64,000 nt of DNA. Origin: Paraburkholderia sp. BL10I2N1. GTDB lineage: Bacteria; Pseudomonadota; Gammaproteobacteria; Burkholderiales; Burkholderiaceae. A program made the translations under genes and the position numbers. The stretch is taken from positions 930,001 to 994,000 of the forward strand of contig NZ_SNWA01000002.1 of NCBI RefSeq assembly GCF_004361815.1, in the 5' to 3' direction. This document shows positions 9,214 through 17,939 of the stretch, one piece after another (within the stretch, counting starts at the first letter, position 1; the number at the start of each line of letters is the position of its first letter). The notes below the pieces were generated by a model. It was not told where the DNA came from. It searched no databases and saw nothing but the letters and a program-made list of their open reading frames with translations.

Positions 9214-10881
9214 TCACAGGTTGGCCAGGTACTGGTGGATGAAGTGCACGCTGATCGAGCCTTCCCCGACGGCCGCCGCGACGCGCTTGATGGAATCCGC
9301 GCGCACGTCGCCGGCTGCGAAGACCCCGGGGACGCTCGTCTCCAGCAGGAACGGTTCGCGCTCGAGCTGCCAGGCGGACGCGGCCGAGCGCCGGCCTTCC
9401 TTCAGCAGCGTGCGGCCGGTCACGAGAAAGCCGTGTTCATCGCGTTCGACGACGCCTTCCAGCCAGTCCGTGCAAGGCACCGCGCCCGTGAAGACGAACA
9501 GGCCGCTCGCCGGGACGACCTCGGTGCTGCCGGTATTGAGGTCGCGCAGCGTGATTTCCGCGAGGTGGCCTTGCCCCGCCACGGCCTCGACGACCGTGCA
9601 CGGTCGTACCCGGATGTTCGGCGTCTCGTCGATCTGTTCGAGCAGGTAGCGCGACATGCTCGCGCTCAGTTCCGATCCCCGATACAGCAGCGTCACCGTG
9701 CGCGCGTACTTGCTGAGAACGATCGCGCCCTGCCCGGCCGAGTTGCCTGCGCCGACCACATACAGGTCCTGGTTCGCACAGGCGAGCGCCTCGGACATGA
9801 CTGCGCCGTAGTACACGCCGGCCCCGGTCAATGCCTCGATGCCCGCGGCCTCGAGCCTGCGGTATGACACGCCACTCGCGACCACCAGCGCGAGGCAGCT
9901 CACTTCGGCACCGTCGGACAGTTTGACGAATTTGTAGGGCGCCTCGATGCGCAGCCCGACCACCTCCCTCGTCAGAATCATTTCGGCACCGAAGCGCTTC
10001 GCCTGCGTCAATGCGCGCCGCGACAACTCCGCGCCGCTGACCCCGGCGGGAAAGCCGAGATAGTTGTCAATGTGCGAACTGGTGCCGGCCTGACCGCCGG
10101 GCGCTTCGCGTTCGACGATCGCGACGCGCAATCCTTCCGATGCGCCGTAGACCGCCGCCGCGAGCCCGGCCGGGCCGCCGCCGACGATCGCGAGGTCGTA
10201 GAACGGCGTCGTCGAGTGCGTGCTGATGCCGACCTGCTCGGCGAGAAGTGCGCTGCTGGGCCGGCTCAGCACGGTCCCGTCCTCGAAGATCAGCACCGGG
10301 AGCTGCCGCAGCGACGGGCTCACGGAGTCGAGCAGCGCGTCGGCCTCGACGTTGCGTTCGACATCGACCCAGCGATAGGGGATATGGTTGCGCGCCATGA
10401 AATCGCGCAACTGGTGCCCCTGCGGCGACCACCGGTGATCGATCAGCCGCACGCCCTGAAATGCCGGGTGGAACGAAGCCTGCCAGTCGTTCAGCAGATC
10501 GTCGAGCACCGGGTAAAAGTTCTGTTCCGGCGGGTGCCACGGTTTGAGCAGGTAGTGATCGAGATGCACGGTGTTGATCGCCCGGATCGCCGCATCGGTG
10601 TCGGCGTAGGCGGTCAGAAGCACGCGCTTGGCCTCCGGGAACAACGCGATCGCCCGCTCGAGGAATTCGATGCCGCTCATCTGTGGCATGCGCTGGTCCG
10701 CGAGAAACAGCGCCACCGGGCGGTCCTGCACGCGCAGTTCCTGGGCCGCCGCGAGCGCTGCCTGTCCGGAGTCGGCGCGCACGATCTGGTAATGCTCCCC
10801 ATACGCGAGCCGCAGGTCGCGCGCGACCGCCCCGACCACGGCTGGGTCGTCGTCGACGGCGATGATGACGGGCTTTTCCAT
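9214..10881 (-). CDS. Response regulator receiver fused to a thioredoxin-reductase-like flavoprotein
   Basis: 555 residues in three parts. Residues 1-~130 are a CheY-like receiver (acidic DDD at 10-12, phosphoacceptor D62 in FLADQRMP, LLKPW). Residues ~145-230 resemble a glutaredoxin fold (RDFMARNHIPYRWVDVERN, LPVLIFEDG) without a CxxC. The rest is a TrxB-like reductase with FAD motif VGGGPAGLAAA, NAD(P)H motif VVGAGNSAGQGA and terminal GVFAAGDVR. Where thioredoxin reductases have the redox CAxC, this protein reads GVYYGAV, so it cannot do the usual dithiol chemistry. It probably acts as a redox or pyridine-nucleotide-sensing output of the kinase at 7797. Confidence 0.85.
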   Translation of the reverse strand: MEKPVIIAVDDDPAVVGAVARDLRLAYGEHYQIVRADSGQAALAAAQELRVQDRPVALFLADQRMPQMSGIEFLERAIALFPEAKRVLLTAYADTDAAIRAINTVHLDHYLLKPWHPPEQNFYPVLDDLLNDWQASFHPAFQGVRLIDHRWSPQGHQLRDFMARNHIPYRWVDVERNVEADALLDSVSPSLRQLPVLIFEDGTVLSRPSSALLAEQVGISTHSTTPFYDLAIVGGGPAGLAAAVYGASEGLRVAIVEREAPGGQAGTSSHIDNYLGFPAGVSGAELSRRALTQAKRFGAEMILTREVVGLRIEAPYKFVKLSDGAEVSCLALVVASGVSYRRLEAAGIEALTGAGVYYGAVMSEALACANQDLYVVGAGNSAGQGAIVLSKYARTVTLLYRGSELSASMSRYLLEQIDETPNIRVRPCTVVEAVAGQGHLAEITLRDLNTGSTEVVPASGLFVFTGAVPCTDWLEGVVERDEHGFLVTGRTLLKEGRRSAASAWQLEREPFLLETSVPGVFAAGDVRADSIKRVAAAVGEGSISVHFIHQYLANL

Positions 10882-11192
10882 CGCGTTAAGCGTGCAACTG
10901 GATACGGGCCATTGCGCACGTTGCGCCGCCCTACCTCACTGAATCAACATTCTAGACCGTCCCGGCACCAATTGATCGTGCAACCGGTCGCATTGATGAA
11001 GCGGGCCTTCCTGTGACGGGTCGCCGTATTCGGCACGTAAACCATACAGATAGCTCGGTGCGACAGGCCACTGGTAAACGTCAATCTGGCGGTTCCCGGC
11101 TGATTTTGCCGTGCAACTGCCGTCGGCCCCGCGGCGATAAAATCGACGAGGCGGTAGCGATCAACTACGTGGGGTTTCAGGAGTTAGCAACC

Positions 11193-11411
11193 ATGGAATG
11201 GACAGACGCACGACCCGTAGTGCCCGGCTACTACTGGGTGCGGTTTACGGACGACCGGTCGCCGAAGCAAACCATCGGGGAAGTCGCAGACGTGCCCGGA
11301 AACGGTTCACGGCAGTTGGTTGTGATCCTTCTCGGCGACGACGAAATATTGGAACTGGACGATCCGTTCTTCGACCTCGCACTGTTTGCTGGACCGATGG
11401 AACCGCCGTGA
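11193..11411 (+). CDS. Small hypothetical protein
   Basis: 72 residues. The ATG at 11193 is preceded by AGGAG at 9-nt spacing, which is why it was chosen over the longer open frame. The sequence begins MEWTDARPVVPGYYWVRF and is acidic toward its end, with no signal peptide or membrane helix. The W-x-x-ARP-x-xPGYYW start resembles small bacterial proteins of unknown function. No role can be assigned; it stands alone on the plus strand. Confidence 0.55.
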   Translation: MEWTDARPVVPGYYWVRFTDDRSPKQTIGEVADVPGNGSRQLVVILLGDDEILELDDPFFDLALFAGPMEPP

Positions 11412-11571
11412 TGGAATGACCGCACGCCCGCGATTCAGCACTGGATCGCGCGGCTGATCGGGCCGGGCCATCGGCTTCTGCGCGGGATCCTGCTGCAACG
11501 GATGACGACAAGATCGTTCTGGTTCGCGCGTCGCATGGAGACACGCCGCAAGCCTGCTCGCATTGCGCCAG

Positions 11572-12363
11572 CTACGAAGCGGGATGGGCAAGCAGATTCG
11601 TGACGAAGCCGTTCAGTTCGGTTTCACCAGCATCGGTGATCGCCCAGTAGTTCATCCCTGCCGCACTCCAGTGAGCGAGGTGATAGCCCTGCTGCTGATG
11701 GATGTGAGGAGGCGGGGCGCCCGCGTCGTTGCCCGGCCACACATAAAGATTGATCGGATGCAGCTTGTAGCGATAGACCATCACAGCTACCGACCGCCCA
11801 TTGAGGTAGTCGAGCCGGCCGCCGACCAGCGGATACCCCTGCTGCGCAAGATCGACCACAGGCGGCGCGAAGTCCAGCTTGCCGTCGAACCACGGCTTGA
11901 CCGTATGCCGGTCGGTTGAAACCACATCCGAGAGGTGATTGAACTGCAGCGAGCGAATATGGTCGTCCACGAGTTCCTGCGTCAGGCGCGTCTCACCCGA
12001 CGGCGCCGAGAGGTACAGGCCAGCGCTCCACGTGAGCGCAATGACACTGAAAGCCATCGCGCCAACCGGTGCCCAGCCCAATGACCGCCCGCTTGCCGTC
12101 CCGGCGAACCGGTCGACCAGCCGCTCCCACAGCGAGCGCCGGACCGGCAACGCGGCCTTGATACGCTTCACCAGTTCAGCCGGCGCGTCCACGCGCAAAT
12201 CCGCCTGCCTGAGTTGGGCACTGACGCTGCGTTGCTGCTCATAGGCCTGCTGACACTGCTTGCAGCCGGCAAGATGGCGCTCGAATTCGAGCGACTCCGA
12301 CAGGCTCAACTCCCGGTCGATATAGCCTGGCAGCAGTTCAAACGCCTGTTCGTGATCCATCAC
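11572..12363 (-). CDS. Transmembrane anti-sigma factor with zinc-finger (ZAS) domain
   Basis: 263 residues. The N-terminal cytoplasmic domain carries the H-x3-C-x2-C motif of zinc-binding anti-sigma factors (FERHLAGCKQCQQ, residues ~28-40). A single membrane segment (GAMAFSVIALTWSAGLYL, residues ~100-118) leads to a periplasmic domain of about 140 residues. Its ATG overlaps the stop of the ECF sigma gene by 4 bp, indicating translational coupling and a cognate pair. The outer domain may sense an envelope signal, and histidine-rich stretches (PHIHQQQGYHLAHW) suggest metal or oxidant sensing, though this is inference. Confidence 0.87.
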   Translation of the reverse strand: MMDHEQAFELLPGYIDRELSLSESLEFERHLAGCKQCQQAYEQQRSVSAQLRQADLRVDAPAELVKRIKAALPVRRSLWERLVDRFAGTASGRSLGWAPVGAMAFSVIALTWSAGLYLSAPSGETRLTQELVDDHIRSLQFNHLSDVVSTDRHTVKPWFDGKLDFAPPVVDLAQQGYPLVGGRLDYLNGRSVAVMVYRYKLHPINLYVWPGNDAGAPPPHIHQQQGYHLAHWSAAGMNYWAITDAGETELNGFVTNLLAHPAS

Positions 12364-12899
12364 GCCTCCTGACCCGTCGGTGCGAGCAGCGCCGCGAGTT
12401 GCTGGCGTCCGCGCCCGAGGCGAGACATCACCGTACCCATCGGGATGCCCACGATATCGGCGATTTCCTTGTACGACAATTCTTCCAGCTCCCGCAACAC
12501 GATCACCTCCCGGTATTCCAGACGGAGCCCCTGCAACGCCTTGTGCACCCGCTTCTGGCTCTGGCTGCGGATGAGCATCGCTTCAGGACTGTCGTCATGG
12601 TCTGCGGTACTCGACTCAAGGCTATGCATGTTTTCCTCGAACTCCGTGGTATCCGCAGCATGCCCCCGGTTCCGCTGATGCCAGGTGTAGAAGGTATTGC
12701 GCACGATGCTCAATAGCCACGCGCGGGCATCCTCGCCGCGGAATCCACCAAAAAACCTGAATGCGCGAAGGTAAGCTTCTTGCACCACGTCCTGGGCATC
12801 CTGATCGTTATGCGTCAGCCATCGCGCGACATTGAACGCCGAATTCATATGAGGCAAAACGAGCGTCTCGAAGCGCCGCGCAAGATCTGGATCGGCCAT
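12360..12899 (-). CDS. ECF-type RNA polymerase sigma factor
   Basis: 179 residues from the ATG at 12899 (AGGGA upstream, MADPDLARRFETL). Sigma region 2 (DAQDVVQEAYLRAFRFFGGFRGE-like, ending with RAWLLSIVRNTFYTW) and region 4 (YREVIVLRELEELSYKEIADI, IPMGTVMSRLGRGRQQL) are clear; there is no region 3, as in all ECF factors. It is held by the overlapping anti-sigma factor. A promoter-like element 45 bp upstream matches one in front of the metallophosphoesterase operon, suggesting autoregulation and a shared regulon. Confidence 0.9.
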   Translation of the reverse strand: MADPDLARRFETLVLPHMNSAFNVARWLTHNDQDAQDVVQEAYLRAFRFFGGFRGEDARAWLLSIVRNTFYTWHQRNRGHAADTTEFEENMHSLESSTADHDDSPEAMLIRSQSQKRVHKALQGLRLEYREVIVLRELEELSYKEIADIVGIPMGTVMSRLGRGRQQLAALLAPTGQEA

Positions 12900-12943
12900 T
12901 GTCAAATCCCTGCAGTAACCGCATTCCGCGACCGACAGTGATC

Positions 12944-12970
12944 AGACCGCCGGCACGTCACTTTTATTAC
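12944..12970 (-). promoter_or_regulatory. Putative ECF-dependent promoter of the sigma/anti-sigma operon
   Basis: On the minus strand GGTAATAAAA is followed by GTCT so that AATAAA and GTCT are 15 bp apart. The GTCT lies 45 bp before the sigma start codon. The same elements with identical spacing occur upstream of the gene at 14633. The surrounding 400 bp (12906-13307) hold no gene. Confidence 0.5.
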
Positions 12971-13307
12971 CGGACCGACAAAATGGCTCCGTACTACTCC
13001 GTGATTTTACCCATACCCACCCGCCGAATACCCCGCGATCCAATCCGCCGTCACCGTCCGATTTGCCGCAAGCCGACGCGCTCGGCGGCGCTTCAGTCAA
13101 GGCCGAGCCGACCAGCTTCGATAACCGCTCTCATCCGACGTCCTCCGCCTTTCGCGGATCATCCAAAGTCAGCAGTCGCGATCCACATCCAAGGGAATGG
13201 AGTGATCGCCGCCAGGATCGCGCAGTCGATTTCGCGAGCACCGCGCCCCGAGCCCTCCTCCGAACCGTTGCGCAACTTCTGGCGGCACTGCCTCCAGCCG
13301 GGCACAT

Positions 13308-13652
13308 CTACTGGACGGTAATCGTCTCCTTCATGGTCGGGTGTATGCCGCAGAATACCTTGTAGACACCCGGTTTATCGAACTTGAACTGGAAGGTATC
13401 GTTCTGATCAAGCGCGGCCGAGTGAAAGATTCCGGCGTCGTTGACAACCGTGTGGGGTTCGCCATCGAGATTCTTCCACGTCACGGTCGAGCCGGCTTTG
13501 ATGGTGAGCGACATGGGCGAGAACATGAAGTTCTTGATCACGACGGCACTGGACTCCTGCGCCTGCACGACGGAGAAATCTGCGGATGCCGCCATGAGCA
13601 TCCCAAACCCGAGGGAGACAATGATGGCGCGGCGAAGGATGATGGTTAGCAT
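13308..13652 (-). CDS. Periplasmic cupredoxin (plastocyanin/amicyanin-like)
   Basis: 114 residues with an N-terminal signal peptide (IIVSLGFGMLMAASADF, cleavage near AQA). The mature beta-sandwich carries a type 1 copper site: first His in GEPHTV, then Cys, His and Met in FCGIHPTM. The NFMFSP and AGSTVTWKN segments are typical of amicyanin-like proteins. It probably shuttles electrons in the periplasm. It begins 36 bp downstream of the metallophosphoesterase, so the two form an operon controlled from the promoter near 14708. Confidence 0.88.
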   Translation of the reverse strand: MLTIILRRAIIVSLGFGMLMAASADFSVVQAQESSAVVIKNFMFSPMSLTIKAGSTVTWKNLDGEPHTVVNDAGIFHSAALDQNDTFQFKFDKPGVYKVFCGIHPTMKETITVQ

Positions 13653-13688
13653 GACATGGTTCCTGGCTGGTGAGTACCGTGTGTCGAT

Positions 13689-14633
13689 TCAGACGAGCGT
13701 CGTGTCGGCGAGCGTCGTTCTGAGGGGATGGCGCATGATCTTGATGCTGGTCACGCCGAGCATCCTCGGCAGTTCATCGCTCGCCACTTTCAGCGGTCCA
13801 GGTCCGGGGCCGTTGCCGGCCGTCGGTTGCGGATAGGCCGTTGAGCGCGCTGTATGGAAGGTGATATTGCCCTCCACCTTCGACACGATCTGATGGATAT
13901 GCCCATTCAGTACCGTGACCGAGCCGAAACGCTTCAGATAGCTCATCGCCTGGCCAGCATCGCCTGTGCCCCAACCCCATGGTTCGTAAATCGTCCACAT
14001 CGGCATGTGCGCGAAGACGACAATCGGCGTGCTGGAAGAGCGACCTTTCAGATCGCTTTCAAGCCAGGCGAGTTGGTCATCGCCAAGCCCCCCCAAACCG
14101 TTTGGCTTGAAATGCATGACGTTGACGAGACCGACAAAGTGCACGCCGTTGTGATCGAAGCTGTAATAGCCTTTGTTGCCGGAGGCTTGACCGAAACGGT
14201 TGAAGTATTCAGTTCCAGCCCCGTCGGTCACGTCGTGCTCGCCGGGCACGGTATGCAACTCGGTGATATTCAGGCCCGACATCAATTGGGCCGCGAGGTC
14301 GAACTCCTCCGGTTTGGAAAGATGCGTAATGTCGCCGGTGTGAATCGTCAGCGCCGGCTTGAACGGCATCGCGTTGACGAAGTCGATCGTCTGCTTGAAC
14401 GTGCCCGCGACATCCGGATTGGCTTCCTTGTTGAAGCCAATATGACTGTCGCTGATCTGCAGGAACAGGGGGACGCCCGAGGCAGCTGACGAATCCTTCG
14501 CCGTTGCTGCGAGGGCCAATTCCACCGGCGTAAGAACACCGCCGGCCAGGACAAACACAGTGCCCACGCCACCGAAGGCGAGGCATTTCAACGCGCCGCG
14601 GCGCGACGGATCGGATGGAAGATCTGACGACAT
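13689..14633 (-). CDS. Tat-exported calcineurin-like metallophosphoesterase
   Basis: 314 residues. A twin-arginine leader is visible (SRRGALKCLAFGGVGTVF). The metallophosphoesterase metal motifs follow in order: QISDSHIG, TIHTGDITH, VPGEHDV, FAHMPM and VLNGHIHQ. GEHD replaces the more usual GNHD. These enzymes hydrolyse phosphomonoesters or diesters with a dinuclear metal centre; Tat export implies folding with its metals in the cytoplasm. It is the first gene of an operon with the cupredoxin and lies near an ECF sigma pair whose promoter motif it shares. Confidence 0.88.
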   Translation of the reverse strand: MSSDLPSDPSRRGALKCLAFGGVGTVFVLAGGVLTPVELALAATAKDSSAASGVPLFLQISDSHIGFNKEANPDVAGTFKQTIDFVNAMPFKPALTIHTGDITHLSKPEEFDLAAQLMSGLNITELHTVPGEHDVTDGAGTEYFNRFGQASGNKGYYSFDHNGVHFVGLVNVMHFKPNGLGGLGDDQLAWLESDLKGRSSSTPIVVFAHMPMWTIYEPWGWGTGDAGQAMSYLKRFGSVTVLNGHIHQIVSKVEGNITFHTARSTAYPQPTAGNGPGPGPLKVASDELPRMLGVTSIKIMRHPLRTTLADTTLV

Positions 14634-14707
14634 ATAGCCCTCACGATTAGGTTGAGGAGGTAGACCGCCGGATCATTCAACGGGCCTCCCGATTGGGTTC
14701 GAGAGCA

Positions 14708-14737
14708 AGACTGTCGGGTCATCCGTTTTATTCCCGC
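14708..14737 (-). promoter_or_regulatory. Putative ECF-dependent promoter of the phosphoesterase-cupredoxin operon
   Basis: Minus-strand GGGAATAAAA and GTCT with 15 bp between AATAAA and GTCT, 75 bp upstream of the start at 14633. It matches the element before the ECF sigma gene in sequence and spacing. Confidence 0.5.
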
Positions 14738-14864
14738 CTGCGCGACATTTCGAATGTGCCCGTGGGTTCGGTCGCCCTCGTGCTTCTTTTGAAGACCCGG
14801 GAATATCCGGCGACGAAACTACGTCTACCCATTGCATACCGCACAACACACTCAGAGGCTTGCA

Positions 14865-15129
14865 ATGAGTAGATCTTCCATGGTCGCCATTTCTGTCACC
14901 GTGATCGCGTCGTCAGGCGGATGTGCTCAAGGCAAGGTCCGGACGGAAGTCTCCCATGACCTGATCGATGCGCAGCAGACTGGTCTGAACTACGGCACCA
15001 AAACCTCGCCTCCAGACGTCAACCGATATCGCCGCACAAGTTGCCCCCATGATGCAGCAGCATGTCGCCCAACAAGACGCAGCCAGCAAAGACACAAGCG
15101 GTAGCACTTCGCTCAGTATGGCTAATTAA
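14865..15129 (+). pseudogene. Frameshifted small DUF4148-like exported protein gene
   Basis: The ATG at 14865 (CAGAGG upstream) opens with a signal-like MSRSSMVAISVTVIASSGG. VRTEVSHDLIDAQQTGLNYG then resembles the repeat of Burkholderia DUF4148 proteins. Near 15010-15030 the coherent reading moves by one base to a frame reading DIAAQVAPMMQQHVAQQDAA and stopping at 15127-15129, a sensible hydrophilic tail. A single indel therefore splits the gene, or it is a sequencing error. Function of the family is unknown. Confidence 0.45.
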
Positions 15130-15227
15130 GTATGTCCGTGATTTAGACATGCTCAGTCGATGCGATCCCTCGCCTGAGCCTGGAAAGGTCCGCAGGCCGG
15201 TCCCTCGTTCCCGAAGGAGAAATGCAA

Positions 15228-15491
15228 ATGAATCAGATCGATCTTCGCGACAACCCGATCCCCGACGCGCAAAGCGCCACCACAGCCCGTTTCCACCGGA
15301 AGGCGACCAGACTTCCAGGTTCGCGCTGCCGCCTCGCAGAAAAGAACGCTTCCTCGCGCATTCGCCGGGCGGTCGGGATCGCTGCCGTGTTCGCGGGACT
15401 GATGGTCGCGGGATGCACGTCGCTACCCCAGACCGGCAGCAATGAATGCGTAGGCCCAGTCAGCTATTGCCAACTGTTTTTCGGTTCCTGA
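15228..15491 (+). CDS. Small putative lipoprotein
   Basis: 87 residues from the ATG at 15228, with AAGGAG at 8-nt spacing (the ATG at 15222 is too close). After a basic, polar N-terminal stretch of about 45 residues comes AVGIAAVFAGLMVAGCTSLP, a good lipobox (VAGC). The mature tail would be only ~27 residues with two more cysteines. The lipobox is unusually far from the start, so an internal start may be used. No function is evident. Confidence 0.5.
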   Translation: MNQIDLRDNPIPDAQSATTARFHRKATRLPGSRCRLAEKNASSRIRRAVGIAAVFAGLMVAGCTSLPQTGSNECVGPVSYCQLFFGS

Positions 15492-15532
15492 GTAGCAGCT
15501 CGCCTCACGTCTGATATCAAGGAGAAACTAGC

Positions 15533-16282
15533 GTGCAACTGACTCTGCGCCGTTTGCAGCTTGGATCAGGTGTCGTGCTGTTGATCTATCTCTTTCTCCA
15601 CCTGCTCAACCATACACTCGGAATCTGGTCTCTGGATCTTGCCGGACGCGGCCTCACATTGGCGCTGCACCTCTGGCATAGCGTGCCAGGAACGATCCTG
15701 CTGTATGGCTCGGCCTCCCTGCATTTCGCACTGGCTCTGCACACGATCTATATGCGCCGCTACTGGGCCCTGCCGCCCGCCGAATGGATACGCATTTGGG
15801 CGGGACTCAGCCTCCCTCTACTGCTCATCCGCCATGCCGTGACGACCCGACTCGCGGCTTCGCTTTATGGCTTCGAACCTAACTATGAGCGGATCGTGAT
15901 TTCGCTGATCACGAGCGGCACGCAAGGCTTGCAACTTGCGCTGCTCGCCCCTGGGTGGATACACGGTTGCCTCGGACTGTGGTTCCGGTTGCGCAAGTAT
16001 GCAATGGTGCGACGCGCGAAGCCCGCGCTGTTTGCACTACTCGTCCTTCTACCACTGCTGTCCGCGGTCGGCTTCTTGCGGATGATGCGCGCCGTCGCGG
16101 CAATGCATGCCATCCTTCCTGCGCCTGATCCGAAACTGGTCGCACATCAGCTCGCACTGGACGCATGGCGTCACAATCTTGTCGTCCTCTACCTGTCGCT
16201 GATCGTCAGCGCTTTCGTGGCTGGCCAGTTGCGCAACTGGTTTGACCGTCGACGAATGCGCAAAGCGTCGCTCAATGCCTAA
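15533..16282 (+). CDS. Membrane protein like the cytochrome-b anchor domain of some adenylate cyclases
   Basis: 249 residues starting with GTG after AAGGAG. About five or six hydrophobic helices are visible (GVVLLIYLFLHLLNHTLGIW, LLYGSASLHFALALHTIY, LSLPLLLIRHAVTTRL, ALFALLVLLPLLSAVGFL, NLVVLYLSLIVSAFVAG). Histidines in HLLNH, LHFALALH and RHAVTTR resemble haem-binding positions of the succinate dehydrogenase anchor fold. From memory, this module usually precedes a ferredoxin and a class III adenylate cyclase domain; here the gene stops after the anchor. Standalone function is unknown. Confidence 0.6.
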   Translation: MQLTLRRLQLGSGVVLLIYLFLHLLNHTLGIWSLDLAGRGLTLALHLWHSVPGTILLYGSASLHFALALHTIYMRRYWALPPAEWIRIWAGLSLPLLLIRHAVTTRLAASLYGFEPNYERIVISLITSGTQGLQLALLAPGWIHGCLGLWFRLRKYAMVRRAKPALFALLVLLPLLSAVGFLRMMRAVAAMHAILPAPDPKLVAHQLALDAWRHNLVVLYLSLIVSAFVAGQLRNWFDRRRMRKASLNA

Positions 16283-16466
16283 CTCGCAGCGTTAAAGACA
16301 ATGTGGGTAAGCCCGCACTGATGGCGGTGGACGTGAGCATAAGCAGACACGAAAGCTGGCCCCGTGCTACCCACGCCTTTCACTCGCCTATGGAAGTCTT
16401 TGCGCGCATGCTCGAGATCTCCACGCAAACACCTTCAACCCTTCATTAACCTGTTGCATTTCGGTT

Positions 16467-17199
16467 TTGAAACCGCCAAGTGTAAGCGGTTCGCAAACCA
16501 GCACGAATCTGCTTTCTGTCGGCGCCACTCGCCGCGCAACCGGCGGCGGCTGCGAAGCGGCGGCGTCGTCTTCTTCGTCGTCCTCGTCGACCAGTTCGAC
16601 GGACTCGAACCTGCTGTTGTCGGCGCTCGAGGCGGCGTTGTCGGCGCTTGGGATTAGCAGCACGGTCGACCACGGCTGCGTCGGGTACGTCGAGCACGAC
16701 GGCTGCTTCTAGCTCGTCCAGCACCGCAGCCTCATCCACCTCTTCCACCTCGTCCACCAGCGATTCGTCGTCAACCAGTTCGGTTTCCGGGGCGCTGCAG
16801 GCCTTTCTCGGGGCGCTGTTTCAGGCACTAGGGTCGCTACAGCAACCGGGCAATAGTGACGGCTCCAACTCTAATAGCACGAGCGGTTCGACGAACTCGA
16901 TCGCTACTTCTTCCTATGGGGATATTGGCGGGGCGCTGAATGCGCTCGCACAGGAACTCGGGTCCGGCAGCACGACAAGTTCGAGTGCTGCGTCCAGTAC
17001 CTCGGATGCAAGTAGCAGTTCTTCTTCGTCTTCTTCGCAGATGTCGACGCTGGAGACGGATTTTCAGTCTCTGTTGAGTTCACTCGGCGATAGCAACTCG
17101 GCCACGTCGTTGCAGTCGTTTGTGCAGACGCTCGCGAACAACCTCAAGGGAAACTCGCATATGCAAACGGTTGGGAGCCTGGTGTCGACTACGGCTTAA
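16467..17199 (+). pseudogene. Frameshifted serine-rich low-complexity protein gene
   Basis: Coding signal runs through two frames. The first (TTG at 16467, VSGSQTSTNLLSVGATRRA then a Ser tract and LLLSALEAALSALGI) fades near 16650-16690. The second continues with Ser/Thr/Ala tracts and amphipathic segments (VSGALQAFLGALFQALGSLQ, GGALNALAQELGSG, METDFQSLL-like, LQSFVQTLANNLKG) to the stop at 17197-17199. Similar Ser-rich proteins with alternating helices occur in Burkholderia without known function. The repetitive Ser codons make slippage plausible. Confidence 0.5.
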
Positions 17200-17224
17200 G
17201 GTAACGGAAGTACCGGCGGCTTTT

Positions 17225-17256
17225 CGTCCTTCCTGACGACTCCATCAGGAAGGACG
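17225..17256. terminator. Strong 12-bp hairpin
   Basis: CGTCCTTCCTGA pairs perfectly with TCAGGAAGGACG across an 8-nt loop, 25 bp after the Ser-rich gene and 50 bp beyond the end of the convergent XRE-cupin gene. TTTT precedes it on the plus strand, giving A residues rather than U after the stem in the minus-strand transcript, so efficiency is uncertain. Confidence 0.55.
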
Positions 17257-17307
17257 GATGGGTCCGCTTTCACCGCAAGCGCCCATTCGAAGGCCGCATG
17301 AGGTTGG

Positions 17308-17901
17308 TTAGATGCCCGCTTTCGCCAGTATCACGATCGATACGCCCAACGCCTTGCGCTGCGCATCCTCGTTACGATATGAATGCGGCACGTGCCCGGG
17401 AAACGCCAGCACGTCACCGGCAACGAGTCCGTGCCGCTCGCCGGCGACGAACACGGCGACCCTCCCTTCGAGACACGTGAAGTACTCGCGCGTGCCCGGC
17501 AGATGGGGGGTGCCGCGCATATAGGCGCCGGGCGCGAATGCCATCGTATCGAGAATGCTGTCGGGCACCGGCTCGGGAACCAGCGGCCGGATCGTCAAGC
17601 CGCTGCCGCGATTCTGCGCGGAGATGTCCTCCGCCGACCACTTGCGCACCTTCGCGCGCGGCGACGCAAGCAGTTCGTCAAGCGGCGCACCGAGCGCACC
17701 GGCCACCTTCATCAGCACCGTCAGCGACGGATTGCCTTCACCCGATTCCAGATTGGCGAGCGTCGAACGCGGCACGCCCGACGCCTTCGCCAGCCCTTCC
17801 TGTGTCAACGCGCGGGCGTGCCGCAGCGCCACCAGGTTGCGGGCCAGGTGCTGGGCCGCGTGAGCGATTTCATCGGCCGCTTCATGAGAGGTCTCGTCCA
17901 T
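17308..17901 (-). CDS. XRE-family regulator with C-terminal cupin domain
   Basis: 197 residues from the ATG at 17901 (MDETSHEAADEI). An HTH of the XRE type (LRHARALTQEGLAKASGVPRSTLANLESG-like, residues ~22-65) is followed by a cupin ligand domain (MRGTPHLPGTREYFTCLEG, ERHGLVAGDVLAFPGHVPHSYRNE). This architecture is common in regulators adjacent to the metabolic genes they control. It is divergent from the SDR/QueA-like operon with a 121-bp shared promoter region, so it very likely regulates that operon and itself. Confidence 0.87.
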   Translation of the reverse strand: MDETSHEAADEIAHAAQHLARNLVALRHARALTQEGLAKASGVPRSTLANLESGEGNPSLTVLMKVAGALGAPLDELLASPRAKVRKWSAEDISAQNRGSGLTIRPLVPEPVPDSILDTMAFAPGAYMRGTPHLPGTREYFTCLEGRVAVFVAGERHGLVAGDVLAFPGHVPHSYRNEDAQRKALGVSIVILAKAGI

Positions 17902-17939
17902 CGTATCGACTTTCTGACAAGAAATTGGACATCGCACTG

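Noticed and set aside
12899..13321. Plus-strand frame in the gap between the sigma factor and cupredoxin genes
   Set aside because: Pro/Arg/Ser-rich composition, no ribosome binding site and no family similarity; the region is better explained as promoter and spacer.
16364..16657. Separate plus-strand frame over the start of the Ser-rich gene
   Set aside because: It is a third frame without serine-repeat coding bias; the two other frames carry the coherent low-complexity protein.
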